64,000 nucleotides of DNA from positions 124,001-188,000 of the forward strand of contig NZ_JBQKKT010000004.1 of assembly GCF_052116585.1 (NCBI RefSeq). Reading direction: 5' to 3'. The position numbers and the translations under genes were made by a program. Numbering within the stretch: the first letter of the stretch is position 1; the number at the start of each line of letters is the position of its first letter. This stretch comes from Luteococcus sp052116585 (lineage in GTDB: Bacteria > Actinomycetota > Actinomycetes > Propionibacteriales > Propionibacteriaceae). The notes under the pieces were generated by a model. It made no database searches and had not been told where the DNA came from. It saw only the letters and a program-made list of their open reading frames with translations. Positions 55,089 to 63,560 of the stretch are shown one piece after another.

Positions 55089-56003
55089 TCAGATCTGCCA
55101 GTTCTCCGTCGGGTCGTCGGCCTTGACGCCACGCAGGCCCGCGAACAGGTCGTCCTCCGGCAGCGCGGTGGGCACCTGACTGAAGACCAGCTCGAAGTCC
55201 TCCGTCGGCCAGACCTGCTGCTGCACCTCGGTGGGGACGGCGAACCACGGACCGTCGGGGTCGATCTGGGTGGCGTGCGCCTTGAGCGCCGCATCACGCA
55301 CGGGGAAGTACTCCCCGCAGTCGATCCGCGTGGTGATCCGCTTCTCGTACTCGAAGTCCTCCCACTTGGCGAGCCGCTCCACATAGGGCGAGTCGAGGCC
55401 CTTCTCGTGCATCGCCGCGTCCAGGGCAGCAAGCCGCAGACGGTGGAAGCCCATGTGGTAGTAGAGCTTCTGCACCTGCCAGGTGGGCCCCAGATTCGCG
55501 TGCTGGTTGGGATCACCAGCCTGCTGCACGGCCGCCATCGTCACCTTGTGGCACATGATGTGGTCCGGGTGCGGGTAGCCGCCCTTCTCGTCATAGGTGG
55601 TGACGACGTGCGGCCTGAACTCACGGATCAGCCGAACCAGCGGCTGGGCCGCCTGGTCCGGGTCCACCAGGCCGAAGCAGCCGCGCGGCAACGGCGGCAA
55701 CGGATCCCCTTCCGGGAAACCCGAATCGATGTAGCCGAGCCAGCGCTGCTCGATGCCCAGGATCTCGCGCGCCGTGTCCATCTCCAGGTGGCGGATCGCA
55801 GCGATGTCCTGCCAGACCTCGGGCCGGTCCATCTTGGGGTTGAGGACACTGCCCCGCTCCCCTCCCGTGCAGGTGGCCACCATGACCTGCACTCCTTCGG
55901 CGACGTACTTGGCCGTCGTGGCGGCACCCTTGCTCGACTCGTCATCGGGGTGGGCGTGCACGTGGAGCAACCGCAGGGGCTCGTTCTCACTGGTCTTGGG
56001 CAT
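55089..56003 (-). CDS. mca: Mycothiol S-conjugate amidase
   Basis: 304-residue zinc amidase cleaving mycothiol S-conjugates to a mercapturic acid and GlcN-inositol during detoxification. 'LLHVHAHPDDESSKGAATTA' (HPDDE zinc motif), 'CTGGERGSVLNP' and 'TYDEKGGYPHPDHIMCHKV' (second zinc His) are typical of Mca and distinguish it from the shorter MshB. It shows that the organism makes or uses mycothiol. The ATG at 56003 begins just before the domain; ATGs at 56012 and 56027 are also in frame. Its stop lies 10 bases from the small membrane protein's stop, convergent. Confidence 0.94.
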   Translation of the reverse strand: MPKTSENEPLRLLHVHAHPDDESSKGAATTAKYVAEGVQVMVATCTGGERGSVLNPKMDRPEVWQDIAAIRHLEMDTAREILGIEQRWLGYIDSGFPEGDPLPPLPRGCFGLVDPDQAAQPLVRLIREFRPHVVTTYDEKGGYPHPDHIMCHKVTMAAVQQAGDPNQHANLGPTWQVQKLYYHMGFHRLRLAALDAAMHEKGLDSPYVERLAKWEDFEYEKRITTRIDCGEYFPVRDAALKAHATQIDPDGPWFAVPTEVQQQVWPTEDFELVFSQVPTALPEDDLFAGLRGVKADDPTENWQI

Positions 56004-56081
56004 GGCCACCATTGTGCCGAAGCCCACACCCGTCGTGGGCCGTCAGCCCCACCGTGGACAGCACCGGGCACAATGGGAGCC

Positions 56082-56489
56082 GTGACCACCGTGACCGACG
56101 CCGACCGTGCCCGCATCCAGGACCGCTATGCCGTCCCGCCGTCCCGGCGCAAGCTCTACCTGACGCTGGTGACGGTGCTGAGTCTCGCCCTGGCGGGGTG
56201 GCTGGTCTGGGCCGGCGGAACCTCGTCCACCCCGGACGTCACCGCGGACGTGTACGGCTTCCAGGAAACCGGGGAGCACGAGATCGTCGCTGACCTGCGC
56301 GTCCAGCGTCGCGATCCCGCCAAACCCGTGATCTGCGTACTGGAGGCCACCGCGGAGAACTTCGTGCGCGTCGGCGAGTACGAGGCGACGATCCCCGGCG
56401 GTACCGAGAAGATCACCCGCACCAAGATCCCGGTCAAGACGGTCAATCGCGCCGTGAGCGTGGAGGTGGCGAGCTGCCGGCTGGCCTGA
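56082..56489 (+). CDS. DUF4307 membrane protein
   Basis: 135 residues: one membrane segment (about 24-44) and an extracytoplasmic beta domain with 'VYGFQETGEHEIVADLRVQR' and 'ENFVRVGEYEATIPGG'. It matches DUF4307 (Rv1081c-like), which lies between mca and greA in Actinomycetota. The start is uncertain: GTG 56082 (CACAAT 7 bases before it), ATG 56073 or GTG 56091. The function is unknown. Confidence 0.82.
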   Translation: MTTVTDADRARIQDRYAVPPSRRKLYLTLVTVLSLALAGWLVWAGGTSSTPDVTADVYGFQETGEHEIVADLRVQRRDPAKPVICVLEATAENFVRVGEYEATIPGGTEKITRTKIPVKTVNRAVSVEVASCRLA

Positions 56490-56529
56490 GGTTCTTGGGA
56501 CAATCTGCCGTCGATGATAGATTTCTCGA

Positions 56530-57036
56530 ATGACTGAGAATGCAACCGACACCGTGTGGCTGACGCAGGAGGCCTTCGACAAGCTCTCCGCCGAGCTTGC
56601 ACACCTCAAGGGCGATGGCCGCATCGAGGTCTCGACCAAGATCGCGCAGGCCCGCGACGAGGGCGACCTCTCCGAGAACGGCGGCTACCACGCCGCCCGC
56701 GAGGAGCAGGGCCAGATGGAGGCCCGGATCACCCAGCTCGAGGACATGCTGCGCCGCGCCCAGGTGGGCGAGGCCCCCAAGACCGGCGAGGCAGCTCCCG
56801 GCACCCAGATCACCGTCGCCTACTTCGACGACGAGGACGACACCGACACCTTCCTGCTGGGCTCCCGCGAGGTGATGGGCCTGGACGACTCCGTCGACAT
56901 GCAGGTCTTCAGCCCGCAGTCGCCGCTCGGCGCCGCCGTGCTGGGCAAGAAGGTGGGCGAGCAGAGTTCCTACGAGGCCCCCAACGGCAAGACGATCGAG
57001 ATCACCGTCGTGAAGGTGGAGACCTTCCAGGGCTGA
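56530..57036 (+). CDS. greA: Transcription elongation factor GreA
   Basis: 168 residues: N-terminal coiled coil ('VWLTQEAFDKLSAELAHLKG', acidic tip 'RDEGDLSENGGYHAAREEQG') and C-terminal FKBP-like domain ('SPLGAAVLGKKVGEQSSYEA'). GreA makes stalled RNA polymerase cleave its transcript through the D-E tip. The promoter is unusually clear: TTGGGA (56495-56500), 17 bases, TAGATT (56518-56523), and the ATG 6 bases later, so the mRNA is probably leaderless. It ends in a 17-bp hairpin. Confidence 0.96.
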   Translation: MTENATDTVWLTQEAFDKLSAELAHLKGDGRIEVSTKIAQARDEGDLSENGGYHAAREEQGQMEARITQLEDMLRRAQVGEAPKTGEAAPGTQITVAYFDDEDDTDTFLLGSREVMGLDDSVDMQVFSPQSPLGAAVLGKKVGEQSSYEAPNGKTIEITVVKVETFQG

Positions 57037-57071
57037 TCCCCAGCGCCACCACGAGCGCCCCGGTTGCACAC

Positions 57072-57110
57072 GGATCGCGTCCCCCTCCTTGGGGGAGGGG
57101 GACGCGATCC
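57072..57110 (+). terminator. Terminator after greA
   Basis: GGATCGCGTCCCCCTCC (57072-57088) pairs with its complement ending at 57110 (GGAGGGGGACGCGATCC), loop about 5 bases. It lies 35 bases past the stop. It precedes a 17-bp tandem repeat. Confidence 0.88.
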
Positions 57111-57111
57111 G

Positions 57112-57162
57112 GTGTCCGGGGCCAGTCTGTGTCTGGGGCCGGTCTGTGTCTGGGGCCGGTCT
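57112..57162. repeat. 17-bp tandem repeat, 3 copies, after the greA terminator
   Basis: Units GTGTCCGGGGCCAGTCT (57112-57128), GTGTCTGGGGCCGGTCT (57129-57145) and the same again (57146-57162). The first copy differs by two bases, the other two are identical. They lie between the greA terminator and the convergent DUF2089 stop. Confidence 0.92.
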
Positions 57163-57179
57163 GCGCGGCCGGGAAGGAT

Positions 57180-57605
57180 TCAGCCGCGCAGCAGAGCTGC
57201 CGCCTCCGACGGGGAGATCCGGCCCGCTGCGACCTCGGCCAGCACCTCGTCGCGGGTGCGAGGCGTCGGGCCCCGCGATTCGGCGTCCTGGTCTTGCTCG
57301 GCTTCGGGCACGGTCGTCATCTCGTCGATGCCGAGACTGGCCAGCAGTGCGCTGAGACGGCCCCGCGCCGTCGGGTAGCTGACCTGCTGGTGCTTGGCCA
57401 CCTCACGCAGGTTCCCGCGCGAGGCCAGGAAGACCGTGAGCAGCTCCAGCTGCTCCGGCTCCAGTGAGCAGAAGCGGCATCGCTCGAAGCGTCCGCCCAA
57501 CTCCGTGCCGCACTCGTCGCAGCCCAGGCGCGTGGTCACCAGGTCTGCCGTGCAGACCGGGCAGTGGGCAGGTGCCCGATGCACCGGGTGGTTGTGGTTG
57601 CTCAT
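57180..57605 (-). CDS. DUF2089 zinc-ribbon protein
   Basis: 141 residues. Two zinc knuckles 'HCPVCTADLVTTRLGCDECG' and 'RFERCRFCSLE' are followed by a sigma-region-4-like HTH ('REVAKHQQVSYPTARGRLSA') and a short C-terminal motif 'EVAAGRISPSEAAALL'. DUF2089 proteins are presumed transcription regulators. It is translationally coupled to the DUF4097 gene (ATGA), whose N terminus has the same motif, so the two are probably one regulatory unit, the DUF2089 protein acting on the partner's expression. Confidence 0.85.
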   Translation of the reverse strand: MSNHNHPVHRAPAHCPVCTADLVTTRLGCDECGTELGGRFERCRFCSLEPEQLELLTVFLASRGNLREVAKHQQVSYPTARGRLSALLASLGIDEMTTVPEAEQDQDAESRGPTPRTRDEVLAEVAAGRISPSEAAALLRG

Positions 57606-58702
57606 CGCTCATCCTCCGAGTCAGTGCTTGGGTGCCCGTGCCCCTGCTGGCCAGCGGGCGATTCCTCCTGGTTGACGTCCCGCGGGTCCGTGGCCCCGGA
57701 GTCCTCCTCCACTCCCTCCTGGCGGACGCTCGCGGCCCCCATCACGACGGTCACGTCCAGCCTTCCGGCTCCCTCGCCCGCCTGGAACTCGTCGAGCGCA
57801 GCTCCCCCACCGGGCCAGGCGACCCGCCCCAGCTGGGCATCGGCGTGCACCACCACATTGGCGTCAGCCGTCAGGTCCACCACGGCATTGCCGGACTCCA
57901 CCCGCACGCGCGATCGGCCACGATCCAGCGGTCCGCCCACGGTGGCACTGCCCGCCTGCACCAGGGCATCGGCCACCTGGTGGACCGATCCAAGATGCGC
58001 CCCACCAGCGGTGACCCGCACCCGCCCCAACCAGGGCACATCCTCGGTGGTCAGGCTGCCAGCCGTCACCTCCACGTCGACCGGGATCGAGGGATTGACC
58101 CGCAACAGCACCTCACGGCCCAGACCGATCGCCCGCAGGTCATCCAGCCCCAGGTTCTTCAGTCCCCCCAGCCCGTGGGTCAGCAGCGGGCCCCGCAGGA
58201 TGCTGAAGCCGTCGCGAGAAGCCCCCAGCTCGCCATCGCAGGTGACCTCGAGCGTGCTGCCCACGCGACGCAGGACGTGCGGTCCGTCGGCCACCAGGGT
58301 GGCGATCGTCGGATCCCCCACGATGCGCACCCGTCGACCCGTCGCGCGCACGCTGACCCGCTGCACGCCCTGGTTGCCCGCAGGCTGCTCCGGGGTCACC
58401 GCCTCGACGTGCTCGCTGGCAGTGCGGATCCCGCCGGTGAGGTCCGTCGCACCAGCCGCCACTCCCTGCGCCAGGTCCTGCGCGGCATCGAACAGGTTGC
58501 GGGCGATCGATCCCCAGCTCGGCTCATCAGCGGCACCTGACGGCGCGGAGGCGGCGCCACCCGGGGTGCCGGGAGTGTCGTCCGGGAGGGCTTCGCCAGC
58601 AGGGCGGGCGGCCTGCAGCTCGTCGATGCGGCGGCTGGCCTCCGCCTGCGTGATACGCCCCGCGGCAAGGTCTTCGAGGATCGGAGTCAGGTCTTGGTTC
58701 AT
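57602..58702 (-). CDS. DUF4097-type beta-solenoid protein
   Basis: 366 residues. N-terminal SHOCT-like 'ILEDLAAGRITQAEASRRID', a linker and an amphipathic segment (65-95), then a repeated-strand domain (110-330) such as 'VDVEVTAGSLTTEDVPWLGR' and 'VESGNAVVDLTADANVVVHA', typical of DUF4097 adhesin-like folds. The tail is acidic and Gln/His-rich. There is no signal peptide or membrane helix, so it appears cytoplasmic. TACATT (58714-58709 on the minus strand) 6 bases before the ATG is the -10; it overlaps the tail of the preceding terminator. Confidence 0.8.
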   Translation of the reverse strand: MNQDLTPILEDLAAGRITQAEASRRIDELQAARPAGEALPDDTPGTPGGAASAPSGAADEPSWGSIARNLFDAAQDLAQGVAAGATDLTGGIRTASEHVEAVTPEQPAGNQGVQRVSVRATGRRVRIVGDPTIATLVADGPHVLRRVGSTLEVTCDGELGASRDGFSILRGPLLTHGLGGLKNLGLDDLRAIGLGREVLLRVNPSIPVDVEVTAGSLTTEDVPWLGRVRVTAGGAHLGSVHQVADALVQAGSATVGGPLDRGRSRVRVESGNAVVDLTADANVVVHADAQLGRVAWPGGGAALDEFQAGEGAGRLDVTVVMGAASVRQEGVEEDSGATDPRDVNQEESPAGQQGHGHPSTDSEDER

Positions 58703-58715
58703 GCAATGAATGTAA

Positions 58716-58746
58716 AACCACCCCTTCCATTCCAGAAGGGGTGGTT
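58716..58746 (-). terminator. Terminator after the AI-2E-family gene
   Basis: AACCACCCCTTC (58716-58727) / GAAGGGGTGGTT (58735-58746), a 12-bp perfect stem with a 7-base loop. Read on the minus strand it follows the AI-2E gene stop by 25 bases and runs into TTTTACATT, a rare U-rich tail for this genome. Confidence 0.9.
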
Positions 58747-58770
58747 CAACAAATGCGGGTCAGATCAGGG

Positions 58771-60036
58771 TCACAACCGGGCGGTGGCCTCGCCGACGCC
58801 ACCCGCGGGAGCCGGCGAATCCCCGGGCTCCCCGTCCTCCAGCACCGGATCCTGCCCCTCCAGCACCGGATCCTGGGCGGGCGGGGCGATCTCGTCGGAA
58901 TCCGCATGGTGCGAGGCCATGGCCTTCACAAAGGCATTGCCGAAGGCCAGCAGCGGCACGGCGAACAGCACACCGACGATCCCTCCCACCAGGCCACCGA
59001 TCGCGATGCCGTAGAGCACCGCCAGCGGATGGATCGAGACGGCCTTGCCCAGCAGGAAGGGCTGCAACACATGGGCTTCCAACTGCATGACCAGGACGAA
59101 GACCACCAGCATGATGACGCCCTTGACCCAGCCCAGGGTGAGCAGCACCACGCTGGTGGAGACCAGCCCGGCGACGAAGGCGCCCAGCAGCGGGATGAAG
59201 GCCGTGATGAAGGTCAGCGCGAAGATCGCCAGGAAGAGGTTGGAGCCCACCAGCGCGGCGCCGATGCCCGCGCCCAACCCGTCGACGAAGGCGACGATGA
59301 CGGCCGCCCGCACATAGGCCACCAGCGCCACCCAGCCGCGACGGCACGCGTCGACCACTCGGGCACGCGAGGAGTGCGGAATCAACGTGAAGCCGGTCTT
59401 GGCGATCTTCTCACCCTCGAAGAGGAAGTAGAACAGGGCGAACAGGGCCAGGGCGATCCCGGCGAAGAAGCTGCCCACCTGGGCGCCTGCGGAGGCGGCC
59501 ATCCGGCCGGCCATCGACTGCTGGGTCTTGGCCCAGTCGGTGACCTTCTGGGTCCAGGCGTCGATCTGCGGCTGGTGGATGTTCAACGGACCATTGCCCA
59601 GCCAGTCCATGAACTGCGCGTAGCTGTCCACCGACGCCTTCGCCAGTTCCGAGGACTGCGAGGCGATCTGGGCACCCACCAGGGTGAAGATGCCGAAGAC
59701 CAGCAGGAGCAGGAAGAGCAGGCTCAGCACCGTCGCCAGGGCACGGGAGACACCCTTGCGCTCCAGCATCGTCTTCAAGGGCCACAGCGCAGCCGTCAGC
59801 AGCACCGCCACGAGCAGCGGGATCACCACCGACGAGAGCAGTGCGAAGAGGTAGCCCAGCCCGGCGATGCCAGCGGCAATCACCAGCAGGCGCCAGAACC
59901 AGCCGGCCGCCAGCTTGATGCCGTGCGGCACCTCACCAGGGGTAGCGGCCTGCTGGGCCAGCAGGGCACGACGACCGGAGTCGTCCGAATGCGCGTCGTC
60001 CGTCGCCTCGGGACGGGGGGTGGGCTGGGCTGCCAT
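58771..60036 (-). CDS. AI-2E family (UPF0118) transporter
   Basis: 421 residues with eight hydrophobic segments. 'GLGAGIGAALVGSNLFLAIF' and 'TFITAFIPLLGAFVAGLVST' (conserved re-entrant P-loop region) and 'LLGKAVSIHPLAVLYGIAIG' near residue 340 are typical. Family members export autoinducer-2 or act as Na+/H+ antiporters, so the substrate is open. Both ends are hydrophilic (N: about 45 residues; C: a repeat 'QDPVLEGQDPVLEDG'). The terminator is at 58716. Confidence 0.88.
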   Translation of the reverse strand: MAAQPTPRPEATDDAHSDDSGRRALLAQQAATPGEVPHGIKLAAGWFWRLLVIAAGIAGLGYLFALLSSVVIPLLVAVLLTAALWPLKTMLERKGVSRALATVLSLLFLLLLVFGIFTLVGAQIASQSSELAKASVDSYAQFMDWLGNGPLNIHQPQIDAWTQKVTDWAKTQQSMAGRMAASAGAQVGSFFAGIALALFALFYFLFEGEKIAKTGFTLIPHSSRARVVDACRRGWVALVAYVRAAVIVAFVDGLGAGIGAALVGSNLFLAIFALTFITAFIPLLGAFVAGLVSTSVVLLTLGWVKGVIMLVVFVLVMQLEAHVLQPFLLGKAVSIHPLAVLYGIAIGGLVGGIVGVLFAVPLLAFGNAFVKAMASHHADSDEIAPPAQDPVLEGQDPVLEDGEPGDSPAPAGGVGEATARL

Positions 60037-60094
60037 GCATGGCCTTTCGTGCGAGCGCGGGCATCAGGATCGTCAGCAAGGCTAACCTGTGCCC

Positions 60095-61360
60095 GTGCCC
60101 AGCAGCCCTTCCGCCCGTTCACGCCGCCCAGCATGGCTGGCGCGTCCCGACGGGCTGCCCCGTGACGTCACGGTCCTGTCGGTGATCGCCTTCTGCGTCG
60201 CCGTGGGCTTCGGGGTGATGATCCCCGTGCTGCCGGTCTTCGCGCGCAGCTTCGAGGTGACCAATCTGATGGTGGGCATGGTGATCAGCGCCTTCGCCCT
60301 GATGCGGCTGGTCACCAGCCCCGGGGTCCCCCCGCTGATCGGGCGCTTGGGCGAACGCACCGTGCTGGGGGTGGGGATGTTCATCGTCGCCGCTTCCTCG
60401 GCCGCCGCCGGCCTGGCGACGAGCTACTGGGCCCTGCTGCTGATGCGAGGCCTGGGCGGCATCGGTTCGGCCATGTTCACCGTCGCCGCCATGTCCCTCC
60501 TGCTGCGCACCGTCGAACCGCGCCAACGCGGCCGCGCCAGCGCCCTCTACTCCGGCGGCTTCCTGCTGGGCGGCATGGCGGGCCCGGCCGTCGGCGGCAT
60601 CTTTGCCAGCATCTCCCTCACCGCCCCCTTCTTCGTCTACGCCGCCACCCTGATGGCCGCCGGCATCGTCGCCCTGGCGATGTTGAGCAAGCCCGAACGG
60701 GAGGTGGAGAAGGTCGACAAGCCCCGGATGAGCCTTTCCGAGGCGCTGTCCGACGTGCGCTACCGGGCCGCCTGCCTGACCAACTTCGCCCAGGGCTGGC
60801 AGTCCTTCGGCGTGCGCAGCTCACTGGTCCCGGTCCTGGTGGTGGAGGGCCTGCACCGCAGCCCGTCGTGGACCGGCATCTCCTTCGCACTGGCCGCCAT
60901 TGCCCAGACCGCGGTGCTGGCACCCGTCGGACGGGCCGTCGACACGGTGGGGCGCCGCCCGATGATGGTGATGGCGGGTCTGCTGACGGGCATCGCCGCC
61001 CTGCTGATGCCGTGGTCGGCGAGCCTGGGGCATGACTGGGGCATCTGGGTGCTCACCATCATCCTGTGCGTCTACGGCGTCGGTTCCGCCGCGCACTCCA
61101 CCGCACCGACGGCCGTCGTGGGCGACGTGACGGCCGGCCGTGGCGGGGCGCCGATCGCCACCTTCTCCATGATGAGCGACCTGGGGGCCATCATCGGGCC
61201 GCTGGCGGCCGGCGCGATCGCCGACGCACTGGGGCTGGGCCCCGCCTTCGCCGTGGGCGGCGCGCTCCTGCTGGCCGGCGCCCTGTACTCGCTGCGGATG
61301 CCCCGCGAGACACCCACCGCCGAATCCACCCATGCCGTCGCCGCCGAGGAGAACCGATGA
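60095..61360 (+). CDS. MFS transporter
   Basis: 421 residues, 12 hydrophobic segments. MFS motif A is '[20 protein letters not shown]' (loop 2-3) and its second-half copy '[20 protein letters not shown]'; '[20 protein letters not shown]' follows TM4. It is most like drug/efflux MFS proteins of the DHA1 type; the substrate is unknown. The GTG at 60095 is 6 bases after TAACCT; an alternative GTG at 60089 would touch the hexamer. The stop overlaps the uracil-DNA glycosylase ATG (ATGA). Confidence 0.87.
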   Translation: MPSSPSARSRRPAWLARPDGLPRDVTVLSVIAFCVAVGFGVMIPVLPVFARSFEVTNLMVGMVISAFALMRLVTSPGVPPLIGRLGERTVLGVGMFIVAASSAAAGLATSYWALLLMRGLGGIGSAMFTVAAMSLLLRTVEPRQRGRASALYSGGFLLGGMAGPAVGGIFASISLTAPFFVYAATLMAAGIVALAMLSKPEREVEKVDKPRMSLSEALSDVRYRAACLTNFAQGWQSFGVRSSLVPVLVVEGLHRSPSWTGISFALAAIAQTAVLAPVGRAVDTVGRRPMMVMAGLLTGIAALLMPWSASLGHDWGIWVLTIILCVYGVGSAAHSTAPTAVVGDVTAGRGGAPIATFSMMSDLGAIIGPLAAGAIADALGLGPAFAVGGALLLAGALYSLRMPRETPTAESTHAVAAEENR

Positions 61361-62037
61361 CTGCCCGACCGCTGCGTGACCTGGTGGCCCCGGACTGGGC
61401 CGAGGCACTCGCTCCGGTGGAGGACCAGGTGCACCAGATGGGGCGCTTCCTGCGCGACGAGATCGCCGCCGGGCGCCAGTACCTGCCAGCCGGCCCGAAC
61501 GTCCTGCGCGCCTTCTCCCGCCCGCTGGCCGACGTGCGGGTACTGGTGGTGGGCCAAGATCCCTACCCCACGCCCGGACATGCCGTTGGGCTGAGCTTCA
61601 GCGTCGACCGCCAGGTGCGGCCGATCCCCCGCAGCCTGCAGAACATCTACGCCGAGCTGCGCGATGACCTGGGCGTCGAACCCGCCCCGCACGGCGACCT
61701 GAGCGGCTGGTTCGACCATGGCGTGCTCCTGCTGAACCGGGTGCTGACGGTGCGCCCGGGGGCGGCCGGTTCCCACCGCGGCAAGGGATGGGAACCCGTC
61801 ACCCAGTGCGCGATCGAAGCACTCGTCGCCCGCGGGGGTCCACTGGTGGCCATTCTCTGGGGGCGCGACGCGCAGTCGCTCACCCCGATGCTGGGTCAGG
61901 TGCCGGTCATCGCCAGCCCGCACCCCTCGCCGCTGAGTGCCCGCTCCGGATTCTTCGGCTCCCGACCCTTCAGCCGGGCCAATACGCTGCTGGAGGAGCA
62001 GGGCGCCCAGCCCATCGACTGGCGCCTGCCGGGCTGA
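61357..62037 (+). CDS. ung: Uracil-DNA glycosylase (family 1)
   Basis: 226-residue base-excision repair enzyme. '[20 protein letters not shown]' holds the water-activating Asp (GQDPYP), 'LLLNRVLTV' the uracil-binding strand with Asn and '[20 protein letters not shown]' the His-Pro-Ser-Pro-Leu leucine-loop motif. It starts in the MFS stop codon, so it is coupled to it. About 3.5 copies of a 21-bp repeat follow its stop. Confidence 0.95.
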   Translation: MTARPLRDLVAPDWAEALAPVEDQVHQMGRFLRDEIAAGRQYLPAGPNVLRAFSRPLADVRVLVVGQDPYPTPGHAVGLSFSVDRQVRPIPRSLQNIYAELRDDLGVEPAPHGDLSGWFDHGVLLLNRVLTVRPGAAGSHRGKGWEPVTQCAIEALVARGGPLVAILWGRDAQSLTPMLGQVPVIASPHPSPLSARSGFFGSRPFSRANTLLEEQGAQPIDWRLPG

Positions 62038-62044
62038 CACCGGC

Positions 62045-62117
62045 CTGATCTGCGTTGTCCCGGGACTGATCTGGGCTGTCCCGGGACTGATCTGGGCTGC
62101 CCCGGGACTAATCTGGG
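62045..62117. repeat. 21-bp tandem repeat, 3.5 copies, between ung and the NodB-type gene
   Basis: Units with core CTGATCTGGGCTGTCCCGGG begin at 62045, 62066, 62087 and, partial and diverged, at 62108 (CTAATCTGGGCG). The last unit supplies the TAATCT hexamer that lies 6 bases before the next gene's GTG, so a promoter -10 has been built from repeat sequence. Confidence 0.92.
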
Positions 62118-62120
62118 CGA

Positions 62121-62951
62121 GTGAGACGTCCTCTGCTCGCCGGTGCCCTGGCCAGCCTTGTATTGCTGGGCTGCGCGGCCACCTCGACGTCACCCGAGGC
62201 TGGCGCTCCCGCCTCGCCCCTGAGCCAGACCTCCCAGAACACCCAGACCTCCCAGAACACCCAGACATCCCAGCGCCTCGCCGTCGCGTCACCGACGCCC
62301 ATGCCGACCCCGGGCGGCCCCAGCTCTCCCACCAGCACCGCAGTGGACTGTGCCGTGGCCAAGTGCGTGGCGCTCACCTATGACGACGGCCCCAGCACCC
62401 TCACCCCGCAGCTGCTCAAGGCCTTCACCGATCGCCAGGCCACCGCGACCCTGTTCATGCTGGGAAATGCCGCGCAGGCGCACCCGCAGATCGTCCGACA
62501 GGCGCACCGCCAAGGCTTCGAGATCGCCAACCACACCTATGACCACCGCGCGATCAGCGACCTGCCCGACGCCACGGTGGCCTGGGAGGTGGACCAGACC
62601 AATCGGGTGCTGGCACGCCTCACCGGCCAGCGGCCCACGCTCATGCGCCCGCCCCATGCGGCCCGCACCCAGCGCACCGACGCGGTCGTCGGGCGCTCTG
62701 GTCTGGCGGTGGTGGTGTGGAACAACTCCCCCGAGGACTGGTTGCCGGGCAATCGCAGTGCGGCACGGATCACCCAGCTGACCCTGGAACGCACCAGCCG
62801 GAACTCTATCATCCTGATGCATGACATCCACCCGTGGACCGTCGATGCGGCCCCCGCGATCATCGACGGGCTTCAGAAGCAGGGTTACACGCTGGTGACC
62901 GTCAGCCAGCTGCTGGGCAGCACGAAGGCCGGAGGCCTCTACCCCGCCTGA
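62121..62951 (+). CDS. Polysaccharide deacetylase (NodB-like) lipoprotein
   Basis: 276-residue envelope enzyme that removes acetyl groups from peptidoglycan or another polysaccharide. A lipobox 'LVLLGCAA' (Cys18) predicts membrane anchoring; a Thr/Ser/Gln linker repeats TSQNTQ (residues 36-47). The NodB motifs are present: 'ALTYDDGPST' (Asp-Asp metal/base), 'EIANHTYDHRA' (metal His pair), 'TLMRPPHA' and 'IILMHDIHPW'. The GTG at 62121 follows TAATCT by 6 bases. It is convergent with the nitrobindin-like gene, overlapping it by 13 bases. Confidence 0.92.
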   Translation: MRRPLLAGALASLVLLGCAATSTSPEAGAPASPLSQTSQNTQTSQNTQTSQRLAVASPTPMPTPGGPSSPTSTAVDCAVAKCVALTYDDGPSTLTPQLLKAFTDRQATATLFMLGNAAQAHPQIVRQAHRQGFEIANHTYDHRAISDLPDATVAWEVDQTNRVLARLTGQRPTLMRPPHAARTQRTDAVVGRSGLAVVVWNNSPEDWLPGNRSAARITQLTLERTSRNSIILMHDIHPWTVDAAPAIIDGLQKQGYTLVTVSQLLGSTKAGGLYPA

Positions 62952-63448
62952 CGAACCAGTCGGGAGCGCAGGTGTGGCTGCAACGGTTGGCCGACCGCCG
63001 CCATGTCGAAACGCGTCTCCAGCACGTCATCGGTCAGCACCATCACCCGTCGGCTGGCCTCCACCTGCTTCGCCGACGGGGTGTTGTCCACCCGGCAGTC
63101 CAGTTCCAGGCGCAGCGGATCGAGGGTGACAGTGCCCACTCCCAGTTCGGTCTGGCCGGTGGGCAGGGCCATCGTCAGCTCCACGACGCCGGGTTCGGGC
63201 GCGCGCAGGTAGCCGACCTCCACGTGCATCGGGCGGCCGTCGCTGCCCCAGGTGCGCTGGTGGTAGACGAGGAAGGGCTTGCCCACATCGACGAAGGTGA
63301 CCTCCTCCGTGTAGTCGAAGGGGCTGATCGTCGGGTACTCGCCATGGCCCTCACCGCGCCAGGTGCCCACCAGGGGCTGGAGGCTCGCGATGGCGCTCTC
63401 CGCGGCGACGGGCGGGGTCATGGTCTGGGGACTGGTCTGGGGCTCCAT
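62939..63448 (-). CDS. Nitrobindin-like (FABP family) protein
   Basis: 169 residues, ten-stranded beta-barrel by pattern. 'LVGTWRGEGHGEYPTISPFD' carries the GXWXGXG motif and 'FVDVGKPFLVYHQRTW' the next strands; the conserved His that binds heme iron in nitrobindins is likely in 'ETRFDMAAVGQPLQPHLRSR'-like C-terminal sequence, but a His at the canonical place is not certain. Nitrobindins bind ferric heme and isomerise peroxynitrite. TAGGCT is 6 bases before the ATG. Confidence 0.83.
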   Translation of the reverse strand: MEPQTSPQTMTPPVAAESAIASLQPLVGTWRGEGHGEYPTISPFDYTEEVTFVDVGKPFLVYHQRTWGSDGRPMHVEVGYLRAPEPGVVELTMALPTGQTELGVGTVTLDPLRLELDCRVDNTPSAKQVEASRRVMVLTDDVLETRFDMAAVGQPLQPHLRSRLVRQAG

Positions 63449-63560
63449 GAACCGAGCCTAGGCCCTGGGGCGCCGACGCAGAAGCGCCCGAGGACCCCGC
63501 CCAGAAACGCCCGAGGTGCCAGCGCGGACGTGATTGCCCGGGCGAGCTAGCCTGTGCGGC

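Noticed and set aside
62045..62117. The 21-bp repeat as a translated 7-residue repeat (GLIWAVP) extending the glycosylase or NodB protein
   Set aside because: It lies after the ung stop and before the NodB start and lipobox; no start or ribosome site supports translation.
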